Source of the DNA: Branchiostoma floridae
Taxonomy: Eukaryota > Chordata > Leptocardii > Amphioxiformes > Branchiostomatidae
DNA: 64,000 nt
Assembly: GCF_000003815.2 (NCBI RefSeq)
Contig: NC_049981.1
Location: 19,226,072 to 19,290,071, forward strand
Direction of reading: 5' to 3'
Shown: piece by piece, positions 36,121 to 49,900 of the stretch
How the letters are laid out: each line of letters opens with the position of its first letter
Position numbering within the stretch: the first letter of the stretch is position 1
The notes under the pieces: model-generated
Seen by the model: the letters and a program-made list of their open reading frames with translations, nothing else
What the model was told of the DNA's origin: nothing
The model's database searches: none
Translations under genes and position numbers: made by a program

Positions 36121-36326
36121 GGTCACCTTCAGCCGCAGGTAACTCATATCTATTGTTTTTAAAAGTGGAATTCAGGGAAATCAATTCGAAGGAAGGTGGT
36201 TTTAAATTGCAGTACTTGTATTTTCAAAATATTGCAGTTTGAAACCACGGTCCATTGCCATTTATATCCGTGAATGCTGTTTTTAGAAATAACAGATATA
36301 GGTTGCCCCTCTGGATAAATGTGAAC
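36121..36326 (+). mobile_element. TA-flanked MITE, copy 1, 206 bp
   Basis: The ends 'ggtcaccttcagccgcaggtaac' and (right, reversed) 'gttcacatttatccagagg' are imperfect inverted repeats flanked by TA (36119-36120 and 36327-36328). Same family as 36832-37013. A right-end fragment lies at 6936-6972. Confidence 0.65.
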
Positions 36327-36831
36327 TAACATGATGTTGCTGCACATTTTACCAGTATTGTTATTGGCAACTCATATATCCTCTGTGATATCACAAAACA
36401 TTATTACATTATATTCAACTCATGTATTTTTACTGTCCAAGCTGAGGTTGGTAGGGAAGATTGTGACTTGGTGGAAAGAAAATGGGACATATGAAGAAAA
36501 GGTCACAATCGTCCTCCACCCACCTCTGCTTGGAGAGTCACTGTGTTATTTTTTCCCAAGTATGAAGAGTATAGTTATAACGTAGAGGTGAAATATGTAC
36601 TAAGCACATATTCAGGATATTGTAGATTTATGTTCAAGTTCTAAATGTTGATGTTGAAAAGAAAGTAGCCAGTGAAGGTTTTGCACAACCCTCGTAGAAA
36701 GACAGTGTTTGAGCTCTTCTTTAAAGTCAACAAGTGTTATTATTAATTATATATATTGTCTATAAAGGATAGATCAAAATGGAAAGTTGCTAAGATTTAG
36801 CTGTCAATGACTTGCAGCTCCTAAAATGCTA

Positions 36832-37013
36832 GTTTACCTTTATCTGAGGGGTAACCTTTACCCATAAAAACGGATATCAAGTTGAAAAATGGTTTCAAAG
36901 TACAATGTACAATGTACTGCAGTTTGAAACCACTGAACACTTGATCTTGATATCCCCAAGTACCCTTTTTTTAGAAACAACATATATAGGTTACCTCTTG
37001 GATAAAGGTGAAC
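36832..37013 (+). mobile_element. TA-flanked MITE, copy 2, 182 bp
   Basis: The ends 'gtttacctttatctgagggg' and (right, reversed) 'gttcacctttatccaagagg' are inverted repeats. TA flanks both sides (36830-36831 and 37014-37015). Internal text 'cagtttgaaaccac' is shared with copy 1. Confidence 0.75.
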
Positions 37014-40000
37014 TAACATTTCATTTTCCAAAAATATGTTTTGGTCAAAAGAACTGTTGTGTACCTTGATCTTCAGTTAGAGGTGTAATATTGTACATAG
37101 AATATACTGAAGGGATGTATTTCACCAGTGTCAAAGCCATTTGCAGTTTTCTGAACTAAGCCATTGTGGACATGTTTTGAGGATGTTTTACTCAATGTGA
37201 GAGACTTTTACTGTACCTGTCAAGCCAGTTGGAAAATGGATGTAACTCAAGATGTAATAATGTTGATACATGAATGAAAAGATAGGTTTCCAGTAGTGTA
37301 TGTACTTAAAAGAATGTCATTATACCTGCCAAATTGTCACATTCCACAGCTGTAGTACAACATCACTCACCAGAGTTGTTATGGATGCTTTGTGGAGCAT
37401 TGTACATTACATTGGTATTAGATGTAAACCGGAAAGTTCGTGTGGTTGTTGTCTATTGTCACTTGTTCTTGTTACTCACACACTCATTCACTCTCTCATT
37501 CATTCACTCACACTGGCTCACTCACTCTGGTTTTATATTTGTTGTTCCCTGCCTTGCAATAATTAGGCATATGGACCATTTAGGTCATCAGAGACTGCAG
37601 AAGTCACCCCAAGCCCTTTACCTACACTGGTTTGCAACCCTTCCAGTCCCCCAGAAAAAGGAGGGAATAATGTATTGTGCATTGCAGAATTGGGAATTGC
37701 AGAAACACACAACTGCCATAAAGGCACAAGCAAACAAAAAACACAAACATATCGACATACATACAAGCCAAAAACAGCGCATTGGCCAAAAACATTTCAA
37801 ATGTGAAAATGGACAAAAAGCAGTCCAAAGCCTGGGACAGAAAAGAAATGGGAAAAGGTCTTCCGTCATACACTCTTCTAATTTACTTACCAGTCATGTT
37901 TACCTCCATGAAGATGGAGGTATTGTTGAAGTTTGTTGCCAGATACCCGCCCTTGCTCGGCGGCATGTCATATTGAATTTTACATTGGTGTGTAAAAAGC
38001 GCCACATGACGCCTGCAGGATGAACGACAAGTAGATGCTACTGCAGATGTTACTGACCTAATAAAAAAAGAAAAGAACCAAATAGAAAGATAATTACGAG
38101 GATATGCTCTAATGCGGTGTACATACAGTCGTCAAAACTCCAAAGCAAAGTTGGGAAAACGTTTAGTGTAAATGAACACACACGGTTTCCAATTCCCGTT
38201 ACGCACATGTTACGTCCGTAAGTGCAATTTGTATTTTCATGTTTTAGTTGCTTTGAAAATAATTGAAATCGCCTAGAGAACAAATATTTTTTGGAGGTAG
38301 CAAATGTAAGATAACTTTTGCAAACAACTATATATTGTTTACCTACACGTAGTCTGTCCTAGAAAACTACTGCTGTTTATTCTTCTTGAAACACATTCAT
38401 ATGTATGGCGACCAGGCCCTCCATTTCTGTCCTGTAGACTCTTGACTTTCCAATTAATCATAACGTTATAGCCGAGGTAACGTTATAAATCTGTGAAGGG
38501 TGACTCTCTCTCGGAGGCGCAACTCTGAACAAGGGGCCTGAACACTAAACGTTATACTATGAAGATTGTATAGTCCCAATGATCCAATAGAAAACATGAA
38601 TCACGTTTTTCCAACCAACTAACGTTACACAAAAACGGGGTGGTTTTTTTTTCGAACGGTACTAGTTTGTGTAAAACACGCGTCTTTTGTGTCAGAACGT
38701 TACAACTAAAACCGTCGCTGATATTTTGATAAAGTTAGATGAGTCGATTACGATAGCCATATCACGTTTTTAGCAGGACAATACGGACAAATGCCGCGGT
38801 CTGTGACGATAGCGATATTAGCGTTACGTTTTTAGCAGGACAATACGGACAAAAAAGACACAGAAGCGAAGAAGTGGCAAAGGTAAGCTGTAACAGCAAC
38901 ATGTAACTGTGGGAAATAATACGTTGATCATTTGTCAAATTAGTATCGCTTGAGAAATCCCAGTAAACCTGGTGATATTATGGTAACGTTTATGGATGTT
39001 ACATTTTTTTATTCCGATTTGACCTATTGTGACTGTACTATGCCTTTCATTAACATTTTACGATGTCAACCAAATTAGCTGCCGACTATTGGTTAGTTTT
39101 GTCCAATGATACTAACGTTAACGTTAACGATAGATTTTACATTAGCCAATCAACTGTAACGTAACGTAACGTTGTCTTATTTGTTACCTGGATCGACGAA
39201 TCAACTGCAAATTTTTTGTTATCAATTTCGACGAAAAAAATCTGCATTTTGCTTTTTGATCACTAGGTGTCACTGTGAGACCGTGAGCAGTTAACTAAAA
39301 GCGTGTGGTGAAATGGCTTCTATGATCTGAGACATTTTGTGGTTCACCCTTCCCGAAGATTTCGTTGAAGTTGGTGAATACCATGGTGTCGATTCTATTC
39401 TAGCTCTGGTTTGCTCCTCTGGTCGCTTCTGTCGAATTCGAATTCATCAATACTTACGCTAGTTAGGAGGGGGGGGGGGCATGAAATCTTGCGAACCATG
39501 GTAAATAGCCGTGTTGACTGCAGGCGTTGTTTGCCTGCAGTCGCCGCAACTTGGTGTATGAAGTGATTCCTGTATTCATTCATCGTCTACATTACGTTTT
39601 GTGCTGAACACCTGTCCTTGGTGCTGAAAACCCTCCACACCTTTCCGCGCTGAAGACCACACACCCATAAGCTAGCATACCTGTCTTTGGTACTGAACAC
39701 TCACACAAGTAAACACAACTGTCATGACAAAGCACATACACATGGACTCTTTTTCCCAACTGTATAATTAGCACAAAATAAAACAACCCCTTTCCAATCA
39801 TAATATTTTTGTTATGATCACATATTCGTGGATTTAACACCAGGTGAGTAGGCTGCAAAACGGGTGTCAAAATTTCCCTTGATTATATTTCCGTTAATTT
39901 TCATAATTACCAGCATTATTGAATACTAGTAACGTGATTAGTTTTCTTAAGAATGATTTGTTATAATCACGCCTTTGCACAATGAGCACAGTGACTGATC

Positions 40001-40279
40001 TTGTGGTGAGTGCCGAATAAGTGCCGAAATCTGTCTGCCAATGTCAGACACTGTGTAGGTTGGAGAATTTTTGCACTTTTGTTTTGCAACTCACTCACCT
40101 ATACATCAATGAACGTTAAGTCACTGTTTAAGAGGAAAAAGCTTTCAACTGATCCAATTAATTTATAACACAATGCAATTGACAAAGAAGCATTGGATAT
40201 ATGATTGACTCAAATCAAGTTTCTCTATCTAGGATATAATACGACGGCATGTTTATATGAAGATACCTGCAATGATACT

Positions 40280-40306
40280 TTTATTTCTTTTATTTCTTAT
40301 TTTATT
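40280..40306 (-). terminator. cluster of three AATAAA hexamers, candidate FMO poly(A) site
   Basis: TTTATT occurs at 40280, 40289 and 40301 on the + strand, which reads AATAAA three times on the - strand about 650 nt beyond the FMO stop codon. The region is AT-rich, so chance is possible. Confidence 0.3.
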
Positions 40307-40951
40307 TCACTTGCTCAATTACATGTACTCTAAACCAAGGATACACATATTATGAAAACTATTTTGTCATCCAGTTATAGATGAACAACCGTATAACAAG
40401 CCATACAATACATATGTAGAAAAAAACATGCACCTTGGCCTAAAAAATCACCTGTTACATACGAGTATATTACTAAAGCTAAATTAGTAGAAATGTCATG
40501 AGTGACAGGGTAATAAGAATTTTTAAAATATGCCTGGGGTAAAGATAACAGCTTACATAACATAAAGAACCACAGGTTTCTTGAAAACAAGCTACCAAAG
40601 ACTTGCACCTGCACCTGTTTGTTGAAAATCATCAAAAGTAAAGTTACAGTTTTTATGTATGTCTTTTATGAATGAAAACTTTTACTGCAATGATAATTGT
40701 ACTCACATTGTAATGAGCTTATAAAAGAACTTTTACTACACTATAAATATTGCAAATGGCTTCATAGTAATTTAGTGCATGGTGAAAAATTTCTAAATTG
40801 GTGGTGTGATGAATTCTTTTTCATTTTGGAAGAAATAGTGGCAGAAATAGTGGCATTCCAAGCGAGAACCAATTAATCAAATTGGTGGGCCATAAGGTGT
40901 TTAAACTCTGCCCTGACAAACTTTGCCATGTAAGAGTTGTCACCAGACGCA

Positions 40952-43900
40952 TCACAGCCGTGTAATGATGACTAAGGCACAGATCACGCCGATGATCACG
41001 CAGGTGAACATCATCTTGGTGTGGAGCCAGACTGAGCCGCTGTCCTTGGGGGTGAAGCTGGTCGCCACGCCGCTCAACGTGTTGTAGTAGGCGTGCTTGG
41101 AGGCAGCGGCTGCGCCCTTCCAGGGATTTGGGCCCACCAAACGGTGATGAAACTGCAGTGTGGAGGAAGCAGAGGCAAAAACTTGACAACCATAACGTGT
41201 CCAGAACGCAAGATATCATAATTGGAAGTTCCACTGCCGTACCGTAGAAAGTGGCCTCTTGCTACATTATGTAATTGAACACCACAGAGTACCAGTAACT
41301 ATGATGACAGCCATGTGGCCCAAGTCATTTCCTAATTTGTTTAGAGAAGGAAAGGAAGGAGACGATAAGAAATGTAGCAAAAACATTAATGCCAACATAT
41401 ATTTCCCTTCCCTGATGGTAAACTTAAATTCACTTACCGGGTAGGCTGGGCCAAAGTAGTACATGTAAGCCAGCAGGGGGTCCTTGATAATCAGCCACAG
41501 AAGGTTGGGTTTTGCGCCGATCTCTGCTGCAATGTCATCGCGGTACACAACGTTGTTTGTCTGGTTATAGATAGATCGCTCAAATTATTTCTAGTAATGT
41601 CTATGGCAAACTTGGAAAAAAATCATCAAAGCTAAAGGTGCGCTCCCACCGCACCTGTGTCAAGCTTGCGTCACTGCGGGGTTCGAAATATACTCAACAA
41701 ATTTCAGAGATAAAGAACGAATTTTCTTTCTTTTACAGTGTGTATATTGTCGTATTCTAAGTTATACTTTTACGTATCACGCAATATTTAGATTATAAAA
41801 ATCGGAGAAAATTATTGTGTGACGCAGTGAACGAACCCCGCAGTGACGCAAGCTGGACACAACTGCGGTGGGAGCGCACCTTAACAGACTTCTCTCCTCA
41901 GAAGATATTGCATAAACACACATAGACAATCAATGTGAGGCTTTTGTTTGATTCTATGGCAACGAAGCAGTATATATATATTTCCCCTGTACTTACAACA
42001 GGTTTAAGGCGTCCAAATGTTGCAAGTACCATATCCTTGTAGACCTCAGTGTTTGCCTTCATGGTGTCGCTATTGGGTAGTTTGTGGACACCCTTGAAAA
42101 CCCTTCAAAAGTGGAAGGCAGATATAGTTGACACGTTTTGAAAATGAAAAAGAAGCAATTCTATAGTAACAATTTCTGAATTTTGCTGAGTTAAATAACG
42201 TTGTAAAGGATCATCCATATTAATCTTCTACTGTTCAAAATTATAACATACAGTTTATTTGCTCCAACTATCTAGAGTTTCTGGATCTCACACCTTAGCC
42301 AAATGATAGTACACCACAGAGATGCAGGACACTACAGTAGTGAAACTGCTGGACTGTTTCAATTGCCCACATCTTTTCACCTAAGGTCCCAAGCCAGGAA
42401 CCCTGATATCCAACACTTTGTGTCCTTGAATATCATCTACACACGCCTTTCTTTACGACATTGGGGTGTTGTAATGAGTTACCTGGCAGCCCAACGTGCC
42501 TGTAGTTCCATAAGGGGGAAGAGTGGCCCGTTACTCTGTCCGGCCCCGACCAGCGCCAGGGTGGGATGTGCCAGTCTCGTGGGAAACACCAGCTTGTAGA
42601 GGTCCAGCTTCTTGATATCAGCTACATCAGGAATAACAAAACATAACAAGAAGTCGGCAAAATCAAGGAAGGCAAGACATTGAAGATTTCATATATCCAT
42701 GAAATAGTTAGATTTTGTGAATTTCTGGACAAAATATGATACAATTGCGGACACAGTACAATTTGCTGTGCTCTGGGGCACATGTCCTTCTAGGGTTCAT
42801 GACTATTGGCCACGCGTCAATGTTCATTTTCTGCTAGCCAGTCAAAGAAAATTCAACAGCAGAGACCACCCATCAAGCTGAGAGTCCTGGTTTACAAGTC
42901 AGATGGGGAACAAACTTGGACCCGGGCCAGTAGGAACAAACTTACAAATGGACTCACCATAAGACGTAACTGACAAGAGGCTCATGATGAATTATGTTCA
43001 ATTACAATAGGTGAGCTCTTGTTAAACATGGGGAAAATACCATTGATCATGGCAATACGTTTTGTCCACAGACAAATCACCTTCAAGCTCATGATCAAGG
43101 AAACTGCAGCTGTTTACATAACCGGTTGCGAAGATCACCGCATCTACATCCCCAACTGTTGTACCGTCAGCAAAACGTGCAGAGGTGCCAAACAGTTTCA
43201 CGAGCTGGGGCTGAATAACAACATAGAACGTCAACGACAATAATGCTAACAACCACAACGACAGATACAACTCATGATTAACGTTATATTCCAAAGGATA
43301 ACATTCTAAAAGAAATGGCTGAAGGCAAAACTGGTACTAGCACTCACTTTACTTTAATGTTTAATAGTGTATTTTGTCCATGTACATTCAAACACAACGT
43401 TTCAAGTTTAGATTTAACATGCATTCTCTTAATTCCGCCAGGTGCCATTATACCGCCACCCAAAAAAAACGTTGTTATAGAGGCCTTCTCAAGATTGTCT
43501 TCAACACCTAAATATCTGAATTGTATCATCTTTAAGATATTTAACATTCAATGATCAAGACAATCTAGGGAAGACCTTTTTTACTAACGTTTTTTGAGGT
43601 GGCGGTATTATGGCACCTGGTGGAATTATGATAGTCGATGTTAGACCATACCTTGATGGAGACCTTACGAGACGCCAGACACAGCCCTATGTCATCATTG
43701 ATCGTGGGTGTTGACTGTGTAATGGGCTGTTGCCTCCCAGCAACTCCATACTTGTCATGGTCAAATCGGTTGTTTGAAAAATCTGACGGTACAGAGTGCA
43801 GTGTAAGTAGATGATCCGCTGTCCTATCGCTAATGCTATTGACAAATGACGCTTTATAGTCAGATTAAAAAGTTAGACACCTTAAAACAGAACATATTTT

Positions 43901-46900
43901 TCTATCAAAATTATTGAAAAATATGACATGACATTAAGCCAGTTGACAGGAATTCAATCATGTTGACATTTGTCACAATCCAAAAATACGTACTGTTAAC
44001 GTCAAACAAAGAAGAGAGCATGGTTACCTTTAAATATCCCATTTAGCCATGATACTGGGATGTCCGAGTACACACGTCGGAAGGCGTGCAAATCGATGGG
44101 TGTTCCCTTCTTGTGCAGACGTGGTACGACCCATGTTCCCTTCAGGAGTGCCAGATCAACCTATTACATATCAATTCTTAGTGTTTGGTTATTGAAAACT
44201 TTGACACATTCTTCAATATCTGGCAGAATGTAGTGGATGCTACCTGAAATGTCAGACTGTTTCCTGAATATACCCAGTTGCTTGAGTGACTGTTAAATCT
44301 CTTAGTATCTGATGAGTACCTGGATGTCTAACTGTCATCGACGAATGTCATTCATTGACAGGTCATTAGATCTTAAAAGTTTATGTTTCTTTAGATATGT
44401 TAACAGCTATCTTATGGGATCATAGGGTTTCCTTTTGCACGAACCTGGTGAAATTATTTTCGGTTATCTCATGGGAAAATCAAATTAGTATGCAAGACAA
44501 AAAATTTATTTGCAGCATTTTGGACTGGTCCTCTGGTCAATCTTACTTATTTTCACGTGCTTATTCATGGTAACCTAAGATTGCAAAGCCCACCTGAGTC
44601 GCCACGCGGCACACATCAACGGCCAGGTCAAAGGCAGTGTTGCCGGACCCTATAAAATCGAAATGACAAGAAAATATAACGCAGTCAGTAAACATTTAGT
44701 GCGTTAGTCCCTGGTGTCGTTTTTATAATTCCACATTGATTTGATTAAATAACAACCCGTTTATATAATTGAATGTGTATCATTGAAGAGGTTCATCGGT
44801 TATATATTTAGCAAGTCAATAGAATAGTTCTTCAAGAGTCACTGATTGAAGAATTATTCTGTTGAATTAATTGTGTATGTTTTTGAATATAAATCCCTTT
44901 AACAGACTCATACAAGATCATTTTGGCTTTGAATGGCCAAGTGGCTAGGACAGCCACACAGACATGAGGACAAGAGGTCACGAGTTCGATTCCTCACTTT
45001 TCTAGTTAGAAGTTCTGTCCTTGGGAAAGGGACACGACTTTCCTCCCTCCACCCAGATGTAAAAATGGGTGCCTGACTTGGAGGAGGTTGGTTAAAGGTG
45101 ATGGAGGGAGAGAGATGGGATCCACCTCCCATTACCGTGCCATAGACACAGTGGATAACAAGCCACTAGCCCTTCGGCCTCAAAGGCTATGGGACTACCT
45201 TTAACCTGACCTTAACCTTTGCATGCACCATACAACAGCTGTCATACAACGATATGCTTGTTATGTAACAGCTACGTTCCAGTCTTGTGACAACAGCGGA
45301 CTGTGATTGATGGGGCACGCAGAGAATGCAAAGGATGTGACTGTTCAGGTCAGCGAGTCCCTGAACTCAGGAATCAAGATTGAAGGAAGAAGCGATAAGC
45401 TGGAAGGAACAATAGAGTGAAAATCTTCAAGTAGATCTATAAGAGGCAAGTCATTGCCAATGTATACTGTTTTGTCCCCTGAATACTGTCTTGCCACCGG
45501 TATTTGGAGATTGACAGAACAAGACCAGGTTGCAAGGATAGTTCGTTTGTGGATGAGAGTAGGCAAAATGGGACAAAACACAATGGAAAGCATCGATGGC
45601 CCGTCTCAGTCAACACGCAGGCAAGCGACGAACAACATGATGATGATACAACAACTGTATAACAGCGACAATTGTGACGTTGAGATAAGGACTTAGAAAT
45701 ATCATCAGTACCTTGGTCAGTTTACGAGCTTAACCATAGTTTCGAACTCAGTTCCGCGATTCCTTCGCCAAATGATTTTGACCACTGCAACTGAGAAGTT
45801 TTTTTCCCATTAGTTATGCAAATGAGGTCCTCATCTCCACTCAAAGTCATATAGGAGAATACAATCTTTTTCTTTAGAAATAAGGCCATGCTGGTATTTT
45901 TTTCTCACTTGTAATTCAACAATGCTATCCCTCTATTATTTATGCTATCCATCCACAAACATGCACACACATACACACAAATGCTACCGAAAACATAACC
46001 TTCTAGCAAAGTTAATGATAACAGTTCAGGTACCGAACACTGCAAAAGGTTACCTATCGGCCACAGATCCCCTCAAGGTAATTGGTGTAGCAAAGCATTC
46101 TGGCAGACCGTGAGTCATTAGGTATAATAAGCTTTTGCATGCACAGAAACATTACTTCTGTTTCACCTCACGCCCTTCTATGAAGGTGAAGGTGTGTTGA
46201 CTGCACACTAGTCTAGTCTGAACATTGGGCAGAAGTAAAAATATATACAGTTCGCTATGCAGTTAACATAAGGAAAACAATTATGCCAGTTAATCTCAGA
46301 TATTGCATTTGTTAGATTAGTAACCCAAACTGTATCCAAAGTAACCAGTTACGTTTTATAATCTCCCTAAAAACGAGTACCTAACGTTAAGTATGAATTG
46401 TACTCTGTAAATACATTTCTCTTTGCCTTGTAACTAACTTGCTTCATAAATACTGTAATTGTTCAGTTATCAGAGTGAGCACCTTGTTCTGCTGCAGTAC
46501 CAAGGTCACGTACCAGGGGGCCAAAAAGTGGCCTTGATCTTGTCTTTCCAACCCCTATCCACATACCAAATATCAAAATTACAATCCTTCCAGAGGTTCT
46601 AAAGTTGACAAAATTATCCAGAAACACGGACAGACAGACAGACGCACAGACACACACCTAACACAATACCCCAATACCCCTATAGACAAAAAACATACCA
46701 ACTATCAGCACCCGCTTGCCCTCGAATGGCTTGTTGGTCCGGTATTGGTAGCTATGAAGCTTCACACCTTTGAAAGTCTCGTACCCAGGCACATCTGGGC
46801 TCACCGGACGTCCAAACGCCGAGCCATTCGATAATATCACAGCATCAAAGGTCTCGTGCTGAAAATGGAACAAGGGCTGTTACACTTTCTTGCTATGAAT

Positions 46901-49900
46901 CTAAGTAAAAAGGGAACAGCATCAGACGTAAAAAGATCTGAATTAAGTTATTTACTTTCCCTCCATTGCCAGATGTGTGCACCATCCATTGGCCAGAGGT
47001 CACGTGGTCCTTTGCCTCCTCAACCTTGATTACTTGTGTTCCAAACCTTGTTAAGATACCAAATAAAGATGATTTAGACAAAGTATGGGATACAAAAAAC
47101 AAAAGTTAAATCAAGGTACAGAAAAATCAACATAACTATGTTCTTATAACGTTATCTTAAATGTTATTGTCACAGTACCCAGGCTACTACATGTAATTCA
47201 TTGGATACCTGAGGGAAAACGCTGACCACTTTAACGACATTGGTTAAAAGAGACGCTGGTCTCGTGGATTCTGCCTTGGTCCACACTCAAGACCAAAGGT
47301 GCTGGAAGGCCTTTATCTCTACATGATGATGATTAAGATGATGCCAACCTACCTGATGTGAGGCAGCAGGTTGAAGTGGTCTGCATACTCGCGCAGATAC
47401 TGATGCACCCTTTCATGACTTGGGTACATGGGCGCGTCCTCTGGGAAGGGGAAGTCGCTGTAGCTGAGCATGCTCTTACTGATGTTGGAGACCACTGACT
47501 TGAACATGGCGGCACCTTGGTTTGGTCGAGGGTCCTCGGTGTAGTACCAGATCCCACCTTTAGGGAAAGCATATGTCACTTGCTCAGATATTATAATGAC
47601 AACCAAACAGCTGCATTACCGTTATGTTGTGTGGCACGTTTTTGTCTGACCGACCAAAACGCTATGAAAGAAAATCATCAACGGTTTGTTGGTGCAGTGT
47701 ATTCTTTTTCTAAATCGTAATCTGAATATACCGTATTACGTTGCTCAGCAATGATGAATGTGACTTTGTCGTGTCATGAGAACGTCTTGAAAGATTTTGA
47801 AATATGCGCGCTTCCCACCGCCGCTTGAAGTTTCGCTTTACTCCTGAAAACGAGGGGATTTCGAGCGGCGTCGTTAACAACTAACGTGGAATGATTTTAA
47901 AAATAACCATGGGCATTGCTTTGCATTTGTTTGCATTTATTGTTAAGGAAAGGATATTGTTAAGGAAAGAAAATTATCATGCTAACGTTACTAGATAAAT
48001 TTGGGGTAAGATCGGCAATGTACAAACATAGAATCAGCGCCCACCCCCTTGAAATTGAGAAAGGGCGGTACAAAAAGCTACATCTGGGCGAAAGAACCTG
48101 TAACTATTGTATTGTAAAACCGGTGGAAGACGAAATGCATTTTCTTTCTAACTGCCTCTCGAAGACGCCTGCAAAACCCACAAAAAATCCAAACGTTTAC
48201 TGACGAAAACAAAACTATAATCCTGTTAACGCCACCTTACCCACTCACTATAGAAGTGGGTCACTTCGTCTTCCACTGCTTCCAGAAAAGAAGTCAAACC
48301 CCAAACGCTTAAGCAGTCCATAATGTTGCTAGAATAGTCACTTGTTTCCACTTGTCATCATTGTTACCTATACCAAAGTTTTGTATTTTATGTATGTTTA
48401 ATTAAAGTTATGTTCCGTGTCGCAATTAGCCCGCGGGCAAGAACTTAGGTACTTTGAAATAAACATTTATTGTGAAGCTATTGGCAACAAGCCAGTTTGA
48501 GGGCCCGCGGGCAAGAACTTAGGTACTTGCAAATAAACATTTATTGTGAAGCTATTGGCAACAAACCAGTTCGAGAGTCTAAGTCAGATTACAATGCCAG
48601 TTGAATACTTTCTAGGTCGGGATAGCTGACGTATAGTCATTCATTATAGATTATATCATCAGCATAGAATTCAATCTGGCATGTAAGGACCCCGTTAGGC
48701 ATATCATTCACATAAATTATAAAGAACAAAGGGCCCAGTATGGAGCCCTGGGGGACTCCATAATTCACTGTACAAAAATCTGACGTATGATCATTGACTG
48801 AAGAAGTACAGTGGGATCGTCCAGACATGTAGGGCATGAACCACTTTGTGGACTATACCAATCTTTGCAGAAGGATACTGTGATCGATGGTATCAATAGC
48901 CTTGGACAAGTCAATAAATATTGCACCTGTGATGTTTACATTGTCAATTGTCTTGTACAACTCCTCAGTAACAAGGTGTAGAGCAGATATAGATGAATGT
49001 TTCCGATGGAAACCAGATTGTCGGTTAGACAGCAGGTTGTTTTCCGTCAGAAACTGATAAACTTGTGTGTGAACTGCCCGTTCAAGGATCTTAGAGACAG
49101 CCGATAGGACACTGCCGGTCTATCATTACCTGGGCCTTACCTGCCACCGCCCTGTCTCCGGCCTTGGCACAATCATTATGAACAAACTTCCTTGAATTCC
49201 CAAGCGATAAAGCGTCCTTGTTTCATATGTGCGATTTCATCATCATAACTTGAACAAGACACAGTGGTTGCCACAATGGAGAACAGATAACATACGTTTT
49301 GTAATGTGTGGCGCACGACACCAGCATGTGCTGTCTGGCACACCACCATGTGGCACCCGACTACTACTAGTACATGTATCTCCCGGCCCAAAACGGCCTG
49401 GTGCTATACGCTACATTGCTCGGTTGCAATTTAAATAACGCCAAACTTATGGAATGGAAAATACTATAGCCTGGGTAACATCGTCCGTAGGTTGCTCTTC
49501 TTTTCACGTTGCTCACCTCGATCAGTGGCGTGCCAGGTGAAAAGAACGAGACCATCGTAACTACGAAGGATGGTACCAGGGCTACAAAGGCTCAGGGCTT
49601 CACTGAAAAGCGATCCTGACGCGCACGCATCCTCTATTGATAGCGCCGGAACATTGCGGCATACCAATAGTCAAGGTGACTCGATAGGATCAATGGGAAC
49701 ACAGGTCACGACAAAACACAAAATAAACGCTTTTTCCCACCTAGATCGTCGTGCTGCTCATAGCAGGTTGGTTGAAAACCTTCCTCCAGACATGATTTGA
49801 TCGCAGACAATCCGCTCACTCCGGCCCCAATAACACAAACCTTCTTCACATTGGCCATTAATGCAGGACAGTAGGGATCGAGTTAAGTCGTCTTTAGTCA

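Larger units (their letters stand above)
32519..40951. other. intergenic stretch between convergent genes (includes both 3' ends)
   Basis: Expected to hold the 3' UTR of ZNF800 on the left and of FMO on the right. MITEs lie at 33139-33362, 36121-36326 and 36832-37013. A short 'gtttttagcaggacaatacg' duplication occurs near 38768 and 38829. A G run lies at about 39466-39477. The longest open frames (e.g. 37334-38023, + strand) show no recognisable domain and are not called genes. Confidence 0.45.

Noticed and set aside
37334-38023. 229-codon open frame (+)
   Set aside because: No domain recognised. It includes His/Ser/Leu runs from 'cactcattcactc' repeats and the dispersed hairpin, in intergenic DNA.
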